A stretch of DNA of 7,019 bases from an uncultured Gammaproteobacteria bacterium (GCA_929200175.1 CAKMYR010000061.1:1-7019); one strand, 5' to 3'. Numbered from the stretch's first letter, positions 1 through 6,397 are shown. Program-made: numbers and translations. Notes: generated by a model from the sequence alone, not told the origin.

Positions 1-1
1 A

Positions 2-364
2 ATTAGAGCACTAGAATTTCACAAACAAGAATATGAAACTTATTATCGTGAATTAAAATTTAAACAATCTGATAAATGGATATTATTTTTTGAAAAATAT
101 ATTAGTGATTTTGGTACTAATTTTGTTCTGGCAGTTAGTTGGCTTATAGCTTTAACTTTATTTTTTTATTCAATTATGGTTTACAATCCAAGTATAAATA
201 GCTTTATAAAATTTGTATCGCCTCTTAACTATGATTTAAAGGGAATTTTAGGAAACTCATATAGCTTCTTTGCGGCTGTTTTATTTATATTTTATAAGGC
301 TTTACAACTTGCATTAATTTATGAAATTATTAAATCTTTTAGGAAGTTTTCGCGTTCATTATGA
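2..364 (+). CDS. C-terminal part of an unrecognised two-helix membrane protein (5' end outside window)
   Basis: The frame is open from the window's left edge to a TGA at 362-364 and gives the last 120 residues of a longer protein. The internal ATG at 176 is therefore not a credible start. The visible part begins with a charged, aromatic stretch rich in Glu, Tyr and Lys (about residues 4-32). Two hydrophobic segments follow, at about 41-61 and 86-109, joined by a polar loop, and the tail is short and basic (KSFRKFSRSL). This is a plausible membrane hairpin with the basic tail in the cytoplasm. The arrangement reminds me of the C-terminal end of uncharacterised bacterial membrane proteins whose N-terminal parts carry repeats, but this is a weak recollection and I assign no function. 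The stop overlaps the start of queE in an ATGA junction, so the two genes are probably co-transcribed and may be translationally coupled. Confidence 0.75.
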   Translation: MRALEFHKQEYETYYRELKFKQSDKWILFFEKYISDFGTNFVLAVSWLIALTLFFYSIMVYNPSINSFIKFVSPLNYDLKGILGNSYSFFAAVLFIFYKALQLALIYEIIKSFRKFSRSL

Positions 365-999
365 GTAATCAAATTAATATTAATGAAATATTTTATTCTT
401 TACAGGGGGAGGCGTTATATACAGGCCTACCAACTGTATTTGTACGGTTGACTGGTTGTCCTTTACGTTGTAGTTATTGTGATACTGAATATGCTTTTAC
501 TGGTAAAAATATATTAACTATTGATGATATATTAACTACTATTAAAAAATATAATACTAAATATGTTTGTGTTACTGGTGGTGAGCCGTTGGCACAAAAA
601 AATTGTTTAGTTTTGCTTGATAGTTTAATAGCTAATAACTATAAAGTATCACTTGAAACTAGTGGCAGTATTGATATTAGTAAAGTTAATGATAAAGTAT
701 CAATTGTAATGGATATTAAAACTCCAAGCTCTAATGAAGAAAAACAAAATAAATATAACAATATAGATAAACTAAAAGCTAAAGATCAAGTTAAATTTGT
801 AATTGGCTCAAAAGATGATTTTAATTGGAGCGTTGAAATTATAAATAAATATAAAATTAAAACTGATATTTTTTTCTCTCCAGTATTTAATCAAATTGAA
901 TATCAAGAGCTAGCTAATTGGATATTAAAAGCACAAATAAATGTCAGAATGCAACTCCAGCTCCATAAAATAATTTGGGGTGATAAACCCGGGCATTAG
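361..999 (+). CDS. queE: 7-carboxy-7-deazaguanine synthase (radical SAM), queuosine pathway
   Basis: QueE converts 6-carboxy-5,6,7,8-tetrahydropterin to 7-carboxy-7-deazaguanine, the step that makes the deazapurine ring on the way to preQ0 and queuosine in tRNA; it is cytoplasmic. The 212-residue protein opens with the family hallmark EIFYSLQGE (9-17), followed by the radical-SAM cluster motif CPLRCSYC (33-40). This is the standard CxxxCxxC spacing, without the enlarged cluster loop of the E. coli enzyme. The SAM-binding GGEP is at 73-76, LETSGS follows, and the typical C-terminal QLHKIIWG is at about 201-208. Length is normal for the family. The ATG at 361 is supported by the immediately following conserved N-terminus and by its ATGA overlap with the upstream gene. 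The only purine-rich stretch upstream (AGGA at 341-344) is 16 bases away, too far for a normal ribosome binding site. The 3' end overlaps the convergent Hsp20-like gene by four bases. No other que gene is visible. Confidence 0.95.
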   Translation: MSNQININEIFYSLQGEALYTGLPTVFVRLTGCPLRCSYCDTEYAFTGKNILTIDDILTTIKKYNTKYVCVTGGEPLAQKNCLVLLDSLIANNYKVSLETSGSIDISKVNDKVSIVMDIKTPSSNEEKQNKYNNIDKLKAKDQVKFVIGSKDDFNWSVEIINKYKIKTDIFFSPVFNQIEYQELANWILKAQINVRMQLQLHKIIWGDKPGH

Positions 1000-1454
1000 T
1001 TTACAATTGGTATTTTTCTTGGTAAATAATTATTAGTTTTATTTCTAGCTATAGTAATAATAAGCTCATTTTCATTAAATCTAGCTTTAATACTATTATC
1101 ATCAGCGTCTTTGGGTAAAGTTAAATGATAAGAAAAACTTTGTTTTGAATAGCTATTAATTTCATCTGATTGTGTTTGTTCTTCTATTTCATTACTAATA
1201 GACAATATATTATCTTTAACACTAATATTTATACTATCTTTATCAATTTTATTAAATTTGATTTTTAATACATAATTATCATTATTTTCATCAAAATAAT
1301 AATCACTAACTATATTATTTGATTTTTCAAAATCATCATCAAAATAAACCCAAAAATCATCATTGAAAAAACTATCATAAAATGAAGACTGATGAGCTAA
1401 AGAGAATGAATTTATAGAAAATAAAAAAACTAGTAATATTGTTTTAATTTTCAT
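996..1454 (-). CDS. Exported Hsp20/alpha-crystallin-like small protein
   Basis: This 152-residue protein appears to be a small heat-shock protein fold with an export signal. Residues 1-20 form a classic signal peptide: Lys-containing start, hydrophobic core ILLVFLFS, and likely cleavage near SLA-HQ. An acidic, aromatic-rich stretch (about 24-45, many Phe, Tyr and Asp) resembles the aromatic N-terminal arm of small Hsps. The alpha-crystallin-like domain spans about 53-138: a YVLKIKF strand (61-67), DNILSISNE (81-89), the LTLP strand (111-114) and ARFNENELIITIAR (124-137), the counterpart of the family's A-x-x-x-N-G-V-L motif with the central Gly replaced. The tail carries the I-x-I motif (IPI, 148-150), which in the family docks subunits to one another. 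Members bind unfolding proteins without ATP. Most lack a signal peptide, so a periplasmic or surface role is inferred. Alternatively it could be a beta-sandwich protein that only resembles Hsp20. It lies 70 bases downstream of aroC on the same strand and has its own good promoter. Confidence 0.8.
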   Translation of the reverse strand: MKIKTILLVFLFSINSFSLAHQSSFYDSFFNDDFWVYFDDDFEKSNNIVSDYYFDENNDNYVLKIKFNKIDKDSINISVKDNILSISNEIEEQTQSDEINSYSKQSFSYHLTLPKDADDNSIKARFNENELIITIARNKTNNYLPRKIPIVN

Positions 1455-1488
1455 TTTTACAAAATAGTTTAGTTATTAAAAAATATAA

Positions 1489-1517
1489 ATTATATAAAAT
1501 TGAAAATAATTTTTCAA
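1489..1517 (-). promoter_or_regulatory. Sigma70-type promoter for the Hsp20-like gene
   Basis: Reading the minus strand, a -35 box TTGAAA (1517-1512, five of six consensus bases) is separated by exactly 17 bases from a perfect TATAAT -10 box (1494-1489). Transcription would start near 1482, giving a leader of about 28 bases. No heat-shock sigma32-type -10 (CCCCAT-like) is present, so the gene looks constitutively driven or controlled by a repressor. The -35 box lies inside the right arm of the inverted repeat at 1499-1518. Confidence 0.6.
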
Positions 1518-1518
1518 T
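1499..1518 (-). terminator. Perfect 8-bp inverted repeat just after aroC: weak terminator or operator
   Basis: ATTGAAAA (1499-1506) and TTTTCAAT (1511-1518) are perfect inverted complements around the four-base loop TAAT. The repeat begins seven bases past the aroC stop codon. In the aroC transcript it would form a stem with only one G-C pair, followed by the moderately U-rich TTTATATAA, so at best it is a weak intrinsic terminator. Its right arm contains the -35 box of the next gene, so an operator role is equally possible. A tract of seven T residues (1520-1526) follows on the opposite strand, where no gene is seen to need it. Confidence 0.35.
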
Positions 1519-1524
1519 ATTTTT

Positions 1525-2586
1525 TTAAACTTTATTTTGAGCTTTTTGGCGTAAAAAATGATCCATAATAGTAATAGCTAACATAGCTTGGGCTATAGGA
1601 GTTGCGCGAATCCCAACACAGGGATCATGTCTGCCTTTAGTTACTACTTTAACTGGGTTATTTTGAATATCAACACTATCAACTGCTAATCTTAAACTTG
1701 ATGTTGGTTTAATAGCAATAGAGACTAATATATCTTGTCCAGAGCTAATACCGCCTAAAATCCCTCCAGCATTATTTGAAACAAAGCCATCAGGAGTAAT
1801 TGAATCACGATTTTCAGTTCCTTTTTGGGTAATGGAGCTAAATCCTGAACCAATTTCTACTCCTTTAACTGCATTAATACTCATCATAGCATGAGCTATA
1901 TCAGCATCAAGTCTATCAAACACAGGCTCGCCTAAGCCGGCAATTAAATTAGTAGCTATAATATTAATTCTAGCGCCAATAGAATCACCTGATTTTCTTA
2001 AATTATCCATATAATTTTCAAGCTCGGTAATTTTGTCTTTATCTGGAGAAAAAAATGGATTTTTATAAACTTGATTTAAATCTACTTTGTCTATTTTAAT
2101 TGGACCTAATTGTGATAAATAACCTTTAATTTCTATATTTAAATTTTCTTTAAGATATTTTTTAGCAATAGCGCCAGCAGCTACTCTAATTGCGGTTTCT
2201 CTAGCACTAGAACGGCCACCACCACGATAGTCTCTAAACCCATATTTTTTTTGATAAGTATAGTCCGCATGCCCCGGACGAAAAGTATTGGCAATATCAG
2301 CATAATCTTTTGAGCGCTGATCTTCGTTTTTAATTATTAATCCAATCGGAGTGCCTGTTGTTTTGCCTTTGAATACACCAGATAATATTTTAATTTTATC
2401 TGACTCTTTTCTTTGTGAGGTATGTCTTGAGGTTCCAGGCTTTCTTAAATCTAAATCTACTTGTAAATCTTTTTCACTAAGTAACATCCCGCTAGGACAA
2501 CCATCTACAATACCAACTAAGGCATCGCCATGAGATTCTCCTGCTGTGGTTATGGTGAATAATTTTCCGTAAGAATTACCAGACAT
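1525..2586 (-). CDS. aroC: Chorismate synthase
   Basis: AroC catalyses the last step of the shikimate pathway, trans-elimination of phosphate from 5-enolpyruvylshikimate 3-phosphate to give chorismate, using reduced FMN. Chorismate feeds aromatic amino acids, folate and ubiquinone. The 353-residue length is typical of the single-domain bacterial enzyme. Signatures visible in order are GESHG (16-20) with the following DGCPSG, RKPGTSRHTSQRKE (48-61), RPGHADYTY (103-111), GGGRSSARET (122-131), a central SGDSIGARI, and the C-terminal RHDPCVGIRATPIAQAM (319-335). All the basic and histidine residues expected around the FMN and substrate sites in these motifs are present. The ATG at 2586 is right because the family N-terminus (NSYGKLFTITTAGESHG) follows at once. 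The gene is divergent from the molybdoenzyme gene and is followed by an AT-rich hairpin. No FMN reductase gene is seen beside it. Confidence 0.98.
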   Translation of the reverse strand: MSGNSYGKLFTITTAGESHGDALVGIVDGCPSGMLLSEKDLQVDLDLRKPGTSRHTSQRKESDKIKILSGVFKGKTTGTPIGLIIKNEDQRSKDYADIANTFRPGHADYTYQKKYGFRDYRGGGRSSARETAIRVAAGAIAKKYLKENLNIEIKGYLSQLGPIKIDKVDLNQVYKNPFFSPDKDKITELENYMDNLRKSGDSIGARINIIATNLIAGLGEPVFDRLDADIAHAMMSINAVKGVEIGSGFSSITQKGTENRDSITPDGFVSNNAGGILGGISSGQDILVSIAIKPTSSLRLAVDSVDIQNNPVKVVTKGRHDPCVGIRATPIAQAMLAITIMDHFLRQKAQNKV

Positions 2587-2610
2587 TTTGAAATTTTAAA
2601 TAAAAATTCA

Positions 2611-2616
2611 ATTATA
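2611..2616 (-). promoter_or_regulatory. Candidate -10 box for aroC
   Basis: The minus strand reads TATAAT at 2616-2611, 24 bases before the aroC ATG. No convincing -35 hexamer lies 16-18 bases upstream; the best-placed sequences (GATATA, TGATAT) match poorly. The region is extremely AT-rich, so chance matches to TATAAT are common. The leader would be about 18-20 bases and contains no ribosome binding site. Confidence 0.35.
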
Positions 2617-2737
2617 TAATAATTTTAGATATTTATATCAGGTTATTCTTTAGCTTAAGTTATTGTAGCTTTTAATTTAAGTGGTGATTTTAAGCGTCTA
2701 ATTTGCCTTTATTAAGATATTATTTCTATCCAATAAT

Positions 2738-2754
2738 TTATTTTTAAAAAATAA
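2738..2754. repeat. AT-only inverted repeat upstream of the molybdoenzyme promoter
   Basis: TTATTTTT (2738-2745) and AAAAATAA (2747-2754) are perfect inverted complements around a single A. The repeat ends one base before the putative -35 box at 2756-2761. It could be a regulator site or a stretch of curved, UP-like DNA, but purely A/T palindromes are frequent by chance in such DNA. The rest of the 227-base divergent region (2587-2813) shows no gene and no recognisable FNR-type TTGAT-N4-ATCAA box. Confidence 0.25.
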
Positions 2755-2755
2755 T

Positions 2756-2784
2756 TTCATATTTAATACGATAAAGCTTATAAT
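2756..2784 (+). promoter_or_regulatory. Sigma70-type promoter for the TMAO/DMSO reductase-family gene
   Basis: A perfect TATAAT (2779-2784) lies 17 bases downstream of TTCATA (2756-2761), which matches four of six -35 bases. Transcription would start near 2791, leaving a leader of only about 23 bases before the ATG at 2814. That leader is A/T-only apart from one C and has no Shine-Dalgarno sequence. Confidence 0.5.
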
Positions 2785-2813
2785 ATCTTTTTAACATTTA
2801 AAATTATAAAAAA

Positions 2814-5501
2814 ATGACAAAAAAACAATCCCAAGACCTTATACAAATAGACTCAATTGATGTTAGCAGAAGATCATTTCTAAAATCTATTCCAATGATA
2901 GCAGCAGCTTCAACTATATCTCCTGCTGCTCTTTTTTCTTTAAGCTCTTATGCTAATGATAATAGTATTAGTTATATTAATCATGCAACTCATTATGGTC
3001 CTTTTGTAGCAGTGGTAAAAAATGGGAAAATTATTGATGCTTTAACTATCAAACAAATTGATGCAAAACCAACCGTTATGCTAACCAAAGGTATAGTAGA
3101 TAGAACTTATGATTCAACTAGAGTTAAATATCCTATGGTAAGAAAATCTTACTTAAATAATATAGGAAAAACAGATAAAAGAACTTATCTTAGAGGTAAA
3201 GAGCCTTTTGTTCGTGTTACTTGGGATGTCGCTATAAATTTAGTTGCAGATCAAATAATTCAAACAATTAAAGAGCATGGAAATGAGGCAATTTTTAATT
3301 CTTCTTATGGAGGCTGGAGTCATGCTGGGGTATTACGACCTAATGTATTAATTGGAAGATTTTTTAATTTAATTGGTGGATGTTCTTATACAGTTGGAGA
3401 TTATTCAGGAGGAGCTTCACAAGTTAGTTTGCCATTTATTATTGGAGATATGGAGGTTTATTCTCAGCAAACTTCTTGGCAACAAATTAAGAAAAATACC
3501 GAAATATTTGTTCTTGTAGGAGTTGATCCATATAAAAATAACCGCATTGAGTATCGTGTTGCTGATCATCAAATGTATCCTAATTGGGATAAGTTTAAAG
3601 AAAATGGGATTAAATTTATCTCTATTAATCCACAAAAAACTACAACAGACAAGCAAATGGGCTCAGAATGGATTAAGATAATTCCTAATACTGATACTGC
3701 TTTATTTTTAGCGATGAGCTATCATTTATTAGTAAATGATAAATATGATAAAGAATTTGTTAAAAAATATACTGTTGGTTTTAAAAAGGTCGCCTCTCAC
3801 CTTAAAGGAGAAGATAATACTGAAGCAAAAACTCCAGAATGGGCAGAAAAAATTACAGGAATTAAAGCTTCTGAGATTAAGCGTTTAGCAATACTTTTTT
3901 CTGAAAATAAAACAGAATTTGCCGGAGCTTGGTCATTACAAAGAGCAAATCATGGTGAAATGACTCATTGGGCGATGATAAATTTTTGTGCCTTGCTTGG
4001 TAATATTGGATTACCGGGAGAAGGGGTGGGATTTAGTTGGCATTATGGCAATGGAGGTATGCCATCTTCAGATTCTATAATTGCTACTGGAATTTCACAA
4101 GGAGTTAATCAAATAGAAACTTTTTGTCCTGCATCTAGAATTAACGATATGATTTTAAATCCTAATAAAGAGTTTACTAGAAATGGAGGAATTCATAGAT
4201 ATCCAGATATTAAGATGGTTTACAACGCAGGAGTTAATTTCATTAGTCATCAGCAAGACACTAACGAATTATTACGAGGATTACAAAGATGTCATACAAT
4301 CATAAATCAAGATCCTTGGTGGAATGCATCATCTCGCTTTGCTGATATTATTTTGCCAGCAAGCAGTACTCTTGAAAGAGACGATATTACCTCAGGAGGA
4401 ACTTATAGCAACGATAAAGTTTATGCTATGAAAAAGGTTATTGAGCCTATTGGAGAAAGTTTATCTGATTATGAAATTTTCACAAAACTTGCAACTAAAT
4501 TAAACATAGGTCATCAATTTACCGAAGGCAAATCAATCACAGACATTGTTAAAGCTTCCTATGCAAAAACTACAGCAGCTAAAACTGTAACTTTTGAAAA
4601 ATTTTGGCAAGATGGCTTTGTTAAACTTCCTTTTCCTAAAGGTGCTGAAAATTGGGTACGTCACTCAAATTTTAGAAAAGATCCGAATAAAAATCATTTA
4701 CACACTCAATCTGGAAAAATTGAAATGTTTTGTCAACAAATTGCTGATTTTAAATTAGATGATTGTCCGCCATTACCTATGTTTTTAGAGCCTTTTGAGT
4801 ATTTAGGCAATGCTGATAAAGATCAATTACATGTTGTAAGCCCTCATCCATATAATCGTTTGCACTCGCAAATGGCTAATACTTCAATTCGTGAAATTGA
4901 TAATATTAAAGACCGTGAATTTTTACTGATTAATTCAAAAGATGCTAAAAAAAGAAATATTAAAAATGGTGATTTAGTAGAGCTTTATAATAAAAGAGGC
5001 TCATTAATTGCTGGAGCTAAGTTATCTGATGATATTATGCCTGGAGTTGTTTCTATTTATGAAGGCGCTTGGCTTTCAGTTGACAATAAAGGCAGATGTA
5101 ATAGTGGGGCAGTTAATATTATTACTTCAAGTAAGGCTTCAAGCGGATTGAGTCAGGCAACTTCGGCAAATACTTGCCTTGCTTATTTAAGATTATCAAC
5201 TGATATAAAGGACAAAAATTTAGCATACACTCCGCCTGAAATTTCATCTAATTTAGAATTTGAATATAAAATGAAGAATAATCCTGCTATTTTGAAAAAT
5301 AATTTTAATAAAAAATTATCTCCTGGAGCGAAGCTTTTTTATCAAAAATGTACTTTATGTCATATTCCTAGAAATCCAAAATCTTATACGAAAAAACAAT
5401 GGAATGGAATATTACCAAGCATGCTTCCTCGTACAGGAACTACAAAAAAAGAGCAAAAACTAATTAGAGAATTTTTATATAAAAATGCAAAACCAGAGTA
5501 A
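2814..5501 (+). CDS. Tat-exported TMAO/DMSO reductase-family molybdoenzyme with C-terminal c-type heme
   Basis: This family (TorA, DorA, BisC) reduces S- and N-oxides such as TMAO or DMSO at a bis-molybdopterin guanine dinucleotide Mo site, as a terminal reductase in anaerobic respiration. Seen in the 895 residues: a twin-arginine signal SRRSFLK (18-24) with hydrophobic core and likely cleavage after SYA (45-47); no N-terminal Fe-S cysteine cluster, as in TorA/DorA; GDYSGGASQ (195-203) with Ser198 as expected Mo ligand; EVYSQQTSW; NHGEMTHW; RFADIILPASSTLERDD; and, in the cofactor-binding C-terminal domain, SPHPYNRLHSQ (676-686). After a linker, the last 60 or so residues form a small domain with CTLCH (846-850), a covalent heme c site, and a possible distal Met870. 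TorA (848) and DorA (823) lack this extension. Export by Tat and heme attachment outside the membrane place it in the periplasm. Substrate cannot be fixed from sequence. No TorC- or TorD-like gene is in view. Gly is coded mostly by GGA, unlike its neighbours. Confidence 0.93.
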   Translation: MTKKQSQDLIQIDSIDVSRRSFLKSIPMIAAASTISPAALFSLSSYANDNSISYINHATHYGPFVAVVKNGKIIDALTIKQIDAKPTVMLTKGIVDRTYDSTRVKYPMVRKSYLNNIGKTDKRTYLRGKEPFVRVTWDVAINLVADQIIQTIKEHGNEAIFNSSYGGWSHAGVLRPNVLIGRFFNLIGGCSYTVGDYSGGASQVSLPFIIGDMEVYSQQTSWQQIKKNTEIFVLVGVDPYKNNRIEYRVADHQMYPNWDKFKENGIKFISINPQKTTTDKQMGSEWIKIIPNTDTALFLAMSYHLLVNDKYDKEFVKKYTVGFKKVASHLKGEDNTEAKTPEWAEKITGIKASEIKRLAILFSENKTEFAGAWSLQRANHGEMTHWAMINFCALLGNIGLPGEGVGFSWHYGNGGMPSSDSIIATGISQGVNQIETFCPASRINDMILNPNKEFTRNGGIHRYPDIKMVYNAGVNFISHQQDTNELLRGLQRCHTIINQDPWWNASSRFADIILPASSTLERDDITSGGTYSNDKVYAMKKVIEPIGESLSDYEIFTKLATKLNIGHQFTEGKSITDIVKASYAKTTAAKTVTFEKFWQDGFVKLPFPKGAENWVRHSNFRKDPNKNHLHTQSGKIEMFCQQIADFKLDDCPPLPMFLEPFEYLGNADKDQLHVVSPHPYNRLHSQMANTSIREIDNIKDREFLLINSKDAKKRNIKNGDLVELYNKRGSLIAGAKLSDDIMPGVVSIYEGAWLSVDNKGRCNSGAVNIITSSKASSGLSQATSANTCLAYLRLSTDIKDKNLAYTPPEISSNLEFEYKMKNNPAILKNNFNKKLSPGAKLFYQKCTLCHIPRNPKSYTKKQWNGILPSMLPRTGTTKKEQKLIREFLYKNAKPE

Positions 5502-5529
5502 TTAAAATATAATAATTGGTTTTATAAAT

Positions 5530-5594
5530 TTTATAAATATTTTGATAACAAGTATAATTTAATTATTTTAAATAATATCAAGTGATAATATAAT
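5530..5594 (+). promoter_or_regulatory. Candidate promoter region for pyrF
   Basis: Two TATAAT hexamers lie in the 108-base gap before pyrF. One, at 5553-5558, has TTTATA (5530-5535) 17 bases upstream, matching four of six -35 bases. The other, at 5589-5594, has only TTTTAA at that distance and would leave a very short leader. Between them is a palindrome, ATTATTT (5562-5568) and AAATAAT (5570-5576). I see no GC-containing terminator hairpin after the preceding gene, so read-through into pyrF is possible. Confidence 0.35.
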
Positions 5595-5609
5595 CAAAAT
5601 AATTAGATT

Positions 5610-6302
5610 ATGAAAAATATCAAAATAGAAGATAGGCTTATTTTTGCCCTAGATGTACCGAAAGTTGAGCAAGCTAAAGATCTAGTTAATAAACTTGATG
5701 ATAGTGTTAATTTTTACAAAATTGGCATGGAAATATTAATGACAGGGCAATACTTTGAACTAATGGAATGGTTGATTGCCAAAAATAAAAAAGTATTTGT
5801 TGATTTAAAATTTTTTGATGTACCAGAAACTGTAGGCAGAGCTATTAATCGTTTAAGTCAATATGGAGCAACATTTGCCACTATTCATGGCAATCAAAAA
5901 TTAATGGAAAAAGCAGCAGAAAATAAAGGTGATTTAAAAATATTAGCTGTTACTGCATTAACCAGTCTTGATAAAGGAGATTTAGAAGATTTAGGTTTTG
6001 ATTGTGATGTTAAAGAGTTAGTAATATCTCGTGCTAAAAGAGCATTTGAAGCTGGCTGTGATGGCATTGTTTCATCTGGGTTAGAAGTTCCTTATTTAAG
6101 AAAACATATAGACAATAAATTAATAACAGTTGTCCCTGGTATTCGTCCGGTTATTAATGACGATCAAAAAAGAATAGTAGATGTCGCTACTGCTTTTAAA
6201 TCTGGTGCAGATTATATTGTAGTAGGGCGTCCTATTAAAAATGCTAATGATCCTTATTATGCAGCTAAAAGTATTCAAAAAATTATTCAAAATTGTTTAT
6301 AG
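5610..6302 (+). CDS. pyrF: Orotidine 5'-phosphate decarboxylase
   Basis: PyrF removes CO2 from orotidine 5'-phosphate to give UMP, the last step of de novo pyrimidine synthesis, in the cytoplasm. The 230-residue length is normal for the bacterial TIM-barrel enzyme. Visible motifs are IFALDVP (11-17, first barrel strand), FYKIGMEI (35-42), the catalytic strand VDLKFFDVPETV (64-75) containing the Asp65-Lys67-Asp70 array, IHGN (92-95), AVTALTSL (113-120) with the Ser that contacts the pyrimidine, PGIRP (176-180) and YIVVGRPI (202-209), where the Arg binds phosphate. The position before Asp70 is Phe where the E. coli enzyme has His, a common variation. The ATG at 5610 fits the family N-terminus closely, and no Shine-Dalgarno sequence precedes it. 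The gene ends 18 bases before tRNA-Val; no other pyr gene is present. Confidence 0.97.
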   Translation: MKNIKIEDRLIFALDVPKVEQAKDLVNKLDDSVNFYKIGMEILMTGQYFELMEWLIAKNKKVFVDLKFFDVPETVGRAINRLSQYGATFATIHGNQKLMEKAAENKGDLKILAVTALTSLDKGDLEDLGFDCDVKELVISRAKRAFEAGCDGIVSSGLEVPYLRKHIDNKLITVVPGIRPVINDDQKRIVDVATAFKSGADYIVVGRPIKNANDPYYAAKSIQKIIQNCL

Positions 6303-6308
6303 TATAAT
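6303..6308 (+). promoter_or_regulatory. Candidate -10 box for tRNA-Val
   Basis: TATAAT begins at the base right after the pyrF stop codon and ends 12 bases before the tRNA's first base, which would put the transcription start near 6315 with a very short 5' leader. There is no good -35 match at normal spacing (position 6280 onward reads AAATTA), so this is either a weak independent promoter or chance, and the tRNA could instead be cut from a pyrF transcript. Confidence 0.35.
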
Positions 6309-6320
6309 TGCTTAATTTAT

Positions 6321-6397
6321 AGTCGCGTAGCTCAGTTGGTTAGAGCACTACCTTGACATGGTAGGGGTCGGTGATTCGAATTCACTCGCGACTACCA
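6321..6397 (+). tRNA. tRNA-Val (anticodon GAC)
   Basis: A complete 77-base cloverleaf can be folded by hand. The acceptor stem AGTCGCG (6321-6327) pairs fully with CGCGACT (6387-6393). The D stem is GCTC (6330-6333) with GAGC (6343-6346). The anticodon stem CTACC (6348-6352) pairs with GGTAG (6360-6364) around loop TTGACAT, giving anticodon GAC (6355-6357), which reads the valine codons GUC and GUU. The T stem GGTGA (6370-6374) pairs with TCACT (6382-6386, one G-T pair) around TTCGAAT. The discriminator is A6394 and CCA is encoded at 6395-6397. From memory, the D and anticodon arms closely match the E. coli tRNA-Val(GAC), supporting a proteobacterial host. The acceptor pair A1-U72 differs from the G1-C72 of the E. 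coli tRNA. Confidence 0.97.

Noticed and set aside
176..364. A separate 62-residue gene starting at ATG 176
   Set aside because: The frame stays open upstream to the window edge, and the ATG lies inside or at the end of a hydrophobic segment, so this is an internal Met of a longer protein.
1455..1524. CIRCE or sigma32 heat-shock control of the Hsp20-like gene
   Set aside because: Neither TTAGCACTC-N9-GAGTGCTAA nor a CTTGAA/CCCCAT pair is present; the -10 is a plain TATAAT.
2351..2533. 60-codon plus-strand frame inside aroC
   Set aside because: It is antisense to well-conserved aroC motifs, shows no protein features of its own and is best explained as a shadow frame.
3417..3656. 79-codon minus-strand frame inside the reductase gene
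   Set aside because: It lies opposite conserved reductase coding sequence and reads as a low-complexity shadow of it.
5502..5609. Terminator after the reductase gene
   Set aside because: The gap contains A/T palindromes only (for example TTTATAAA copies), with no G-C-containing stem followed by a T run, so a terminator cannot be supported.
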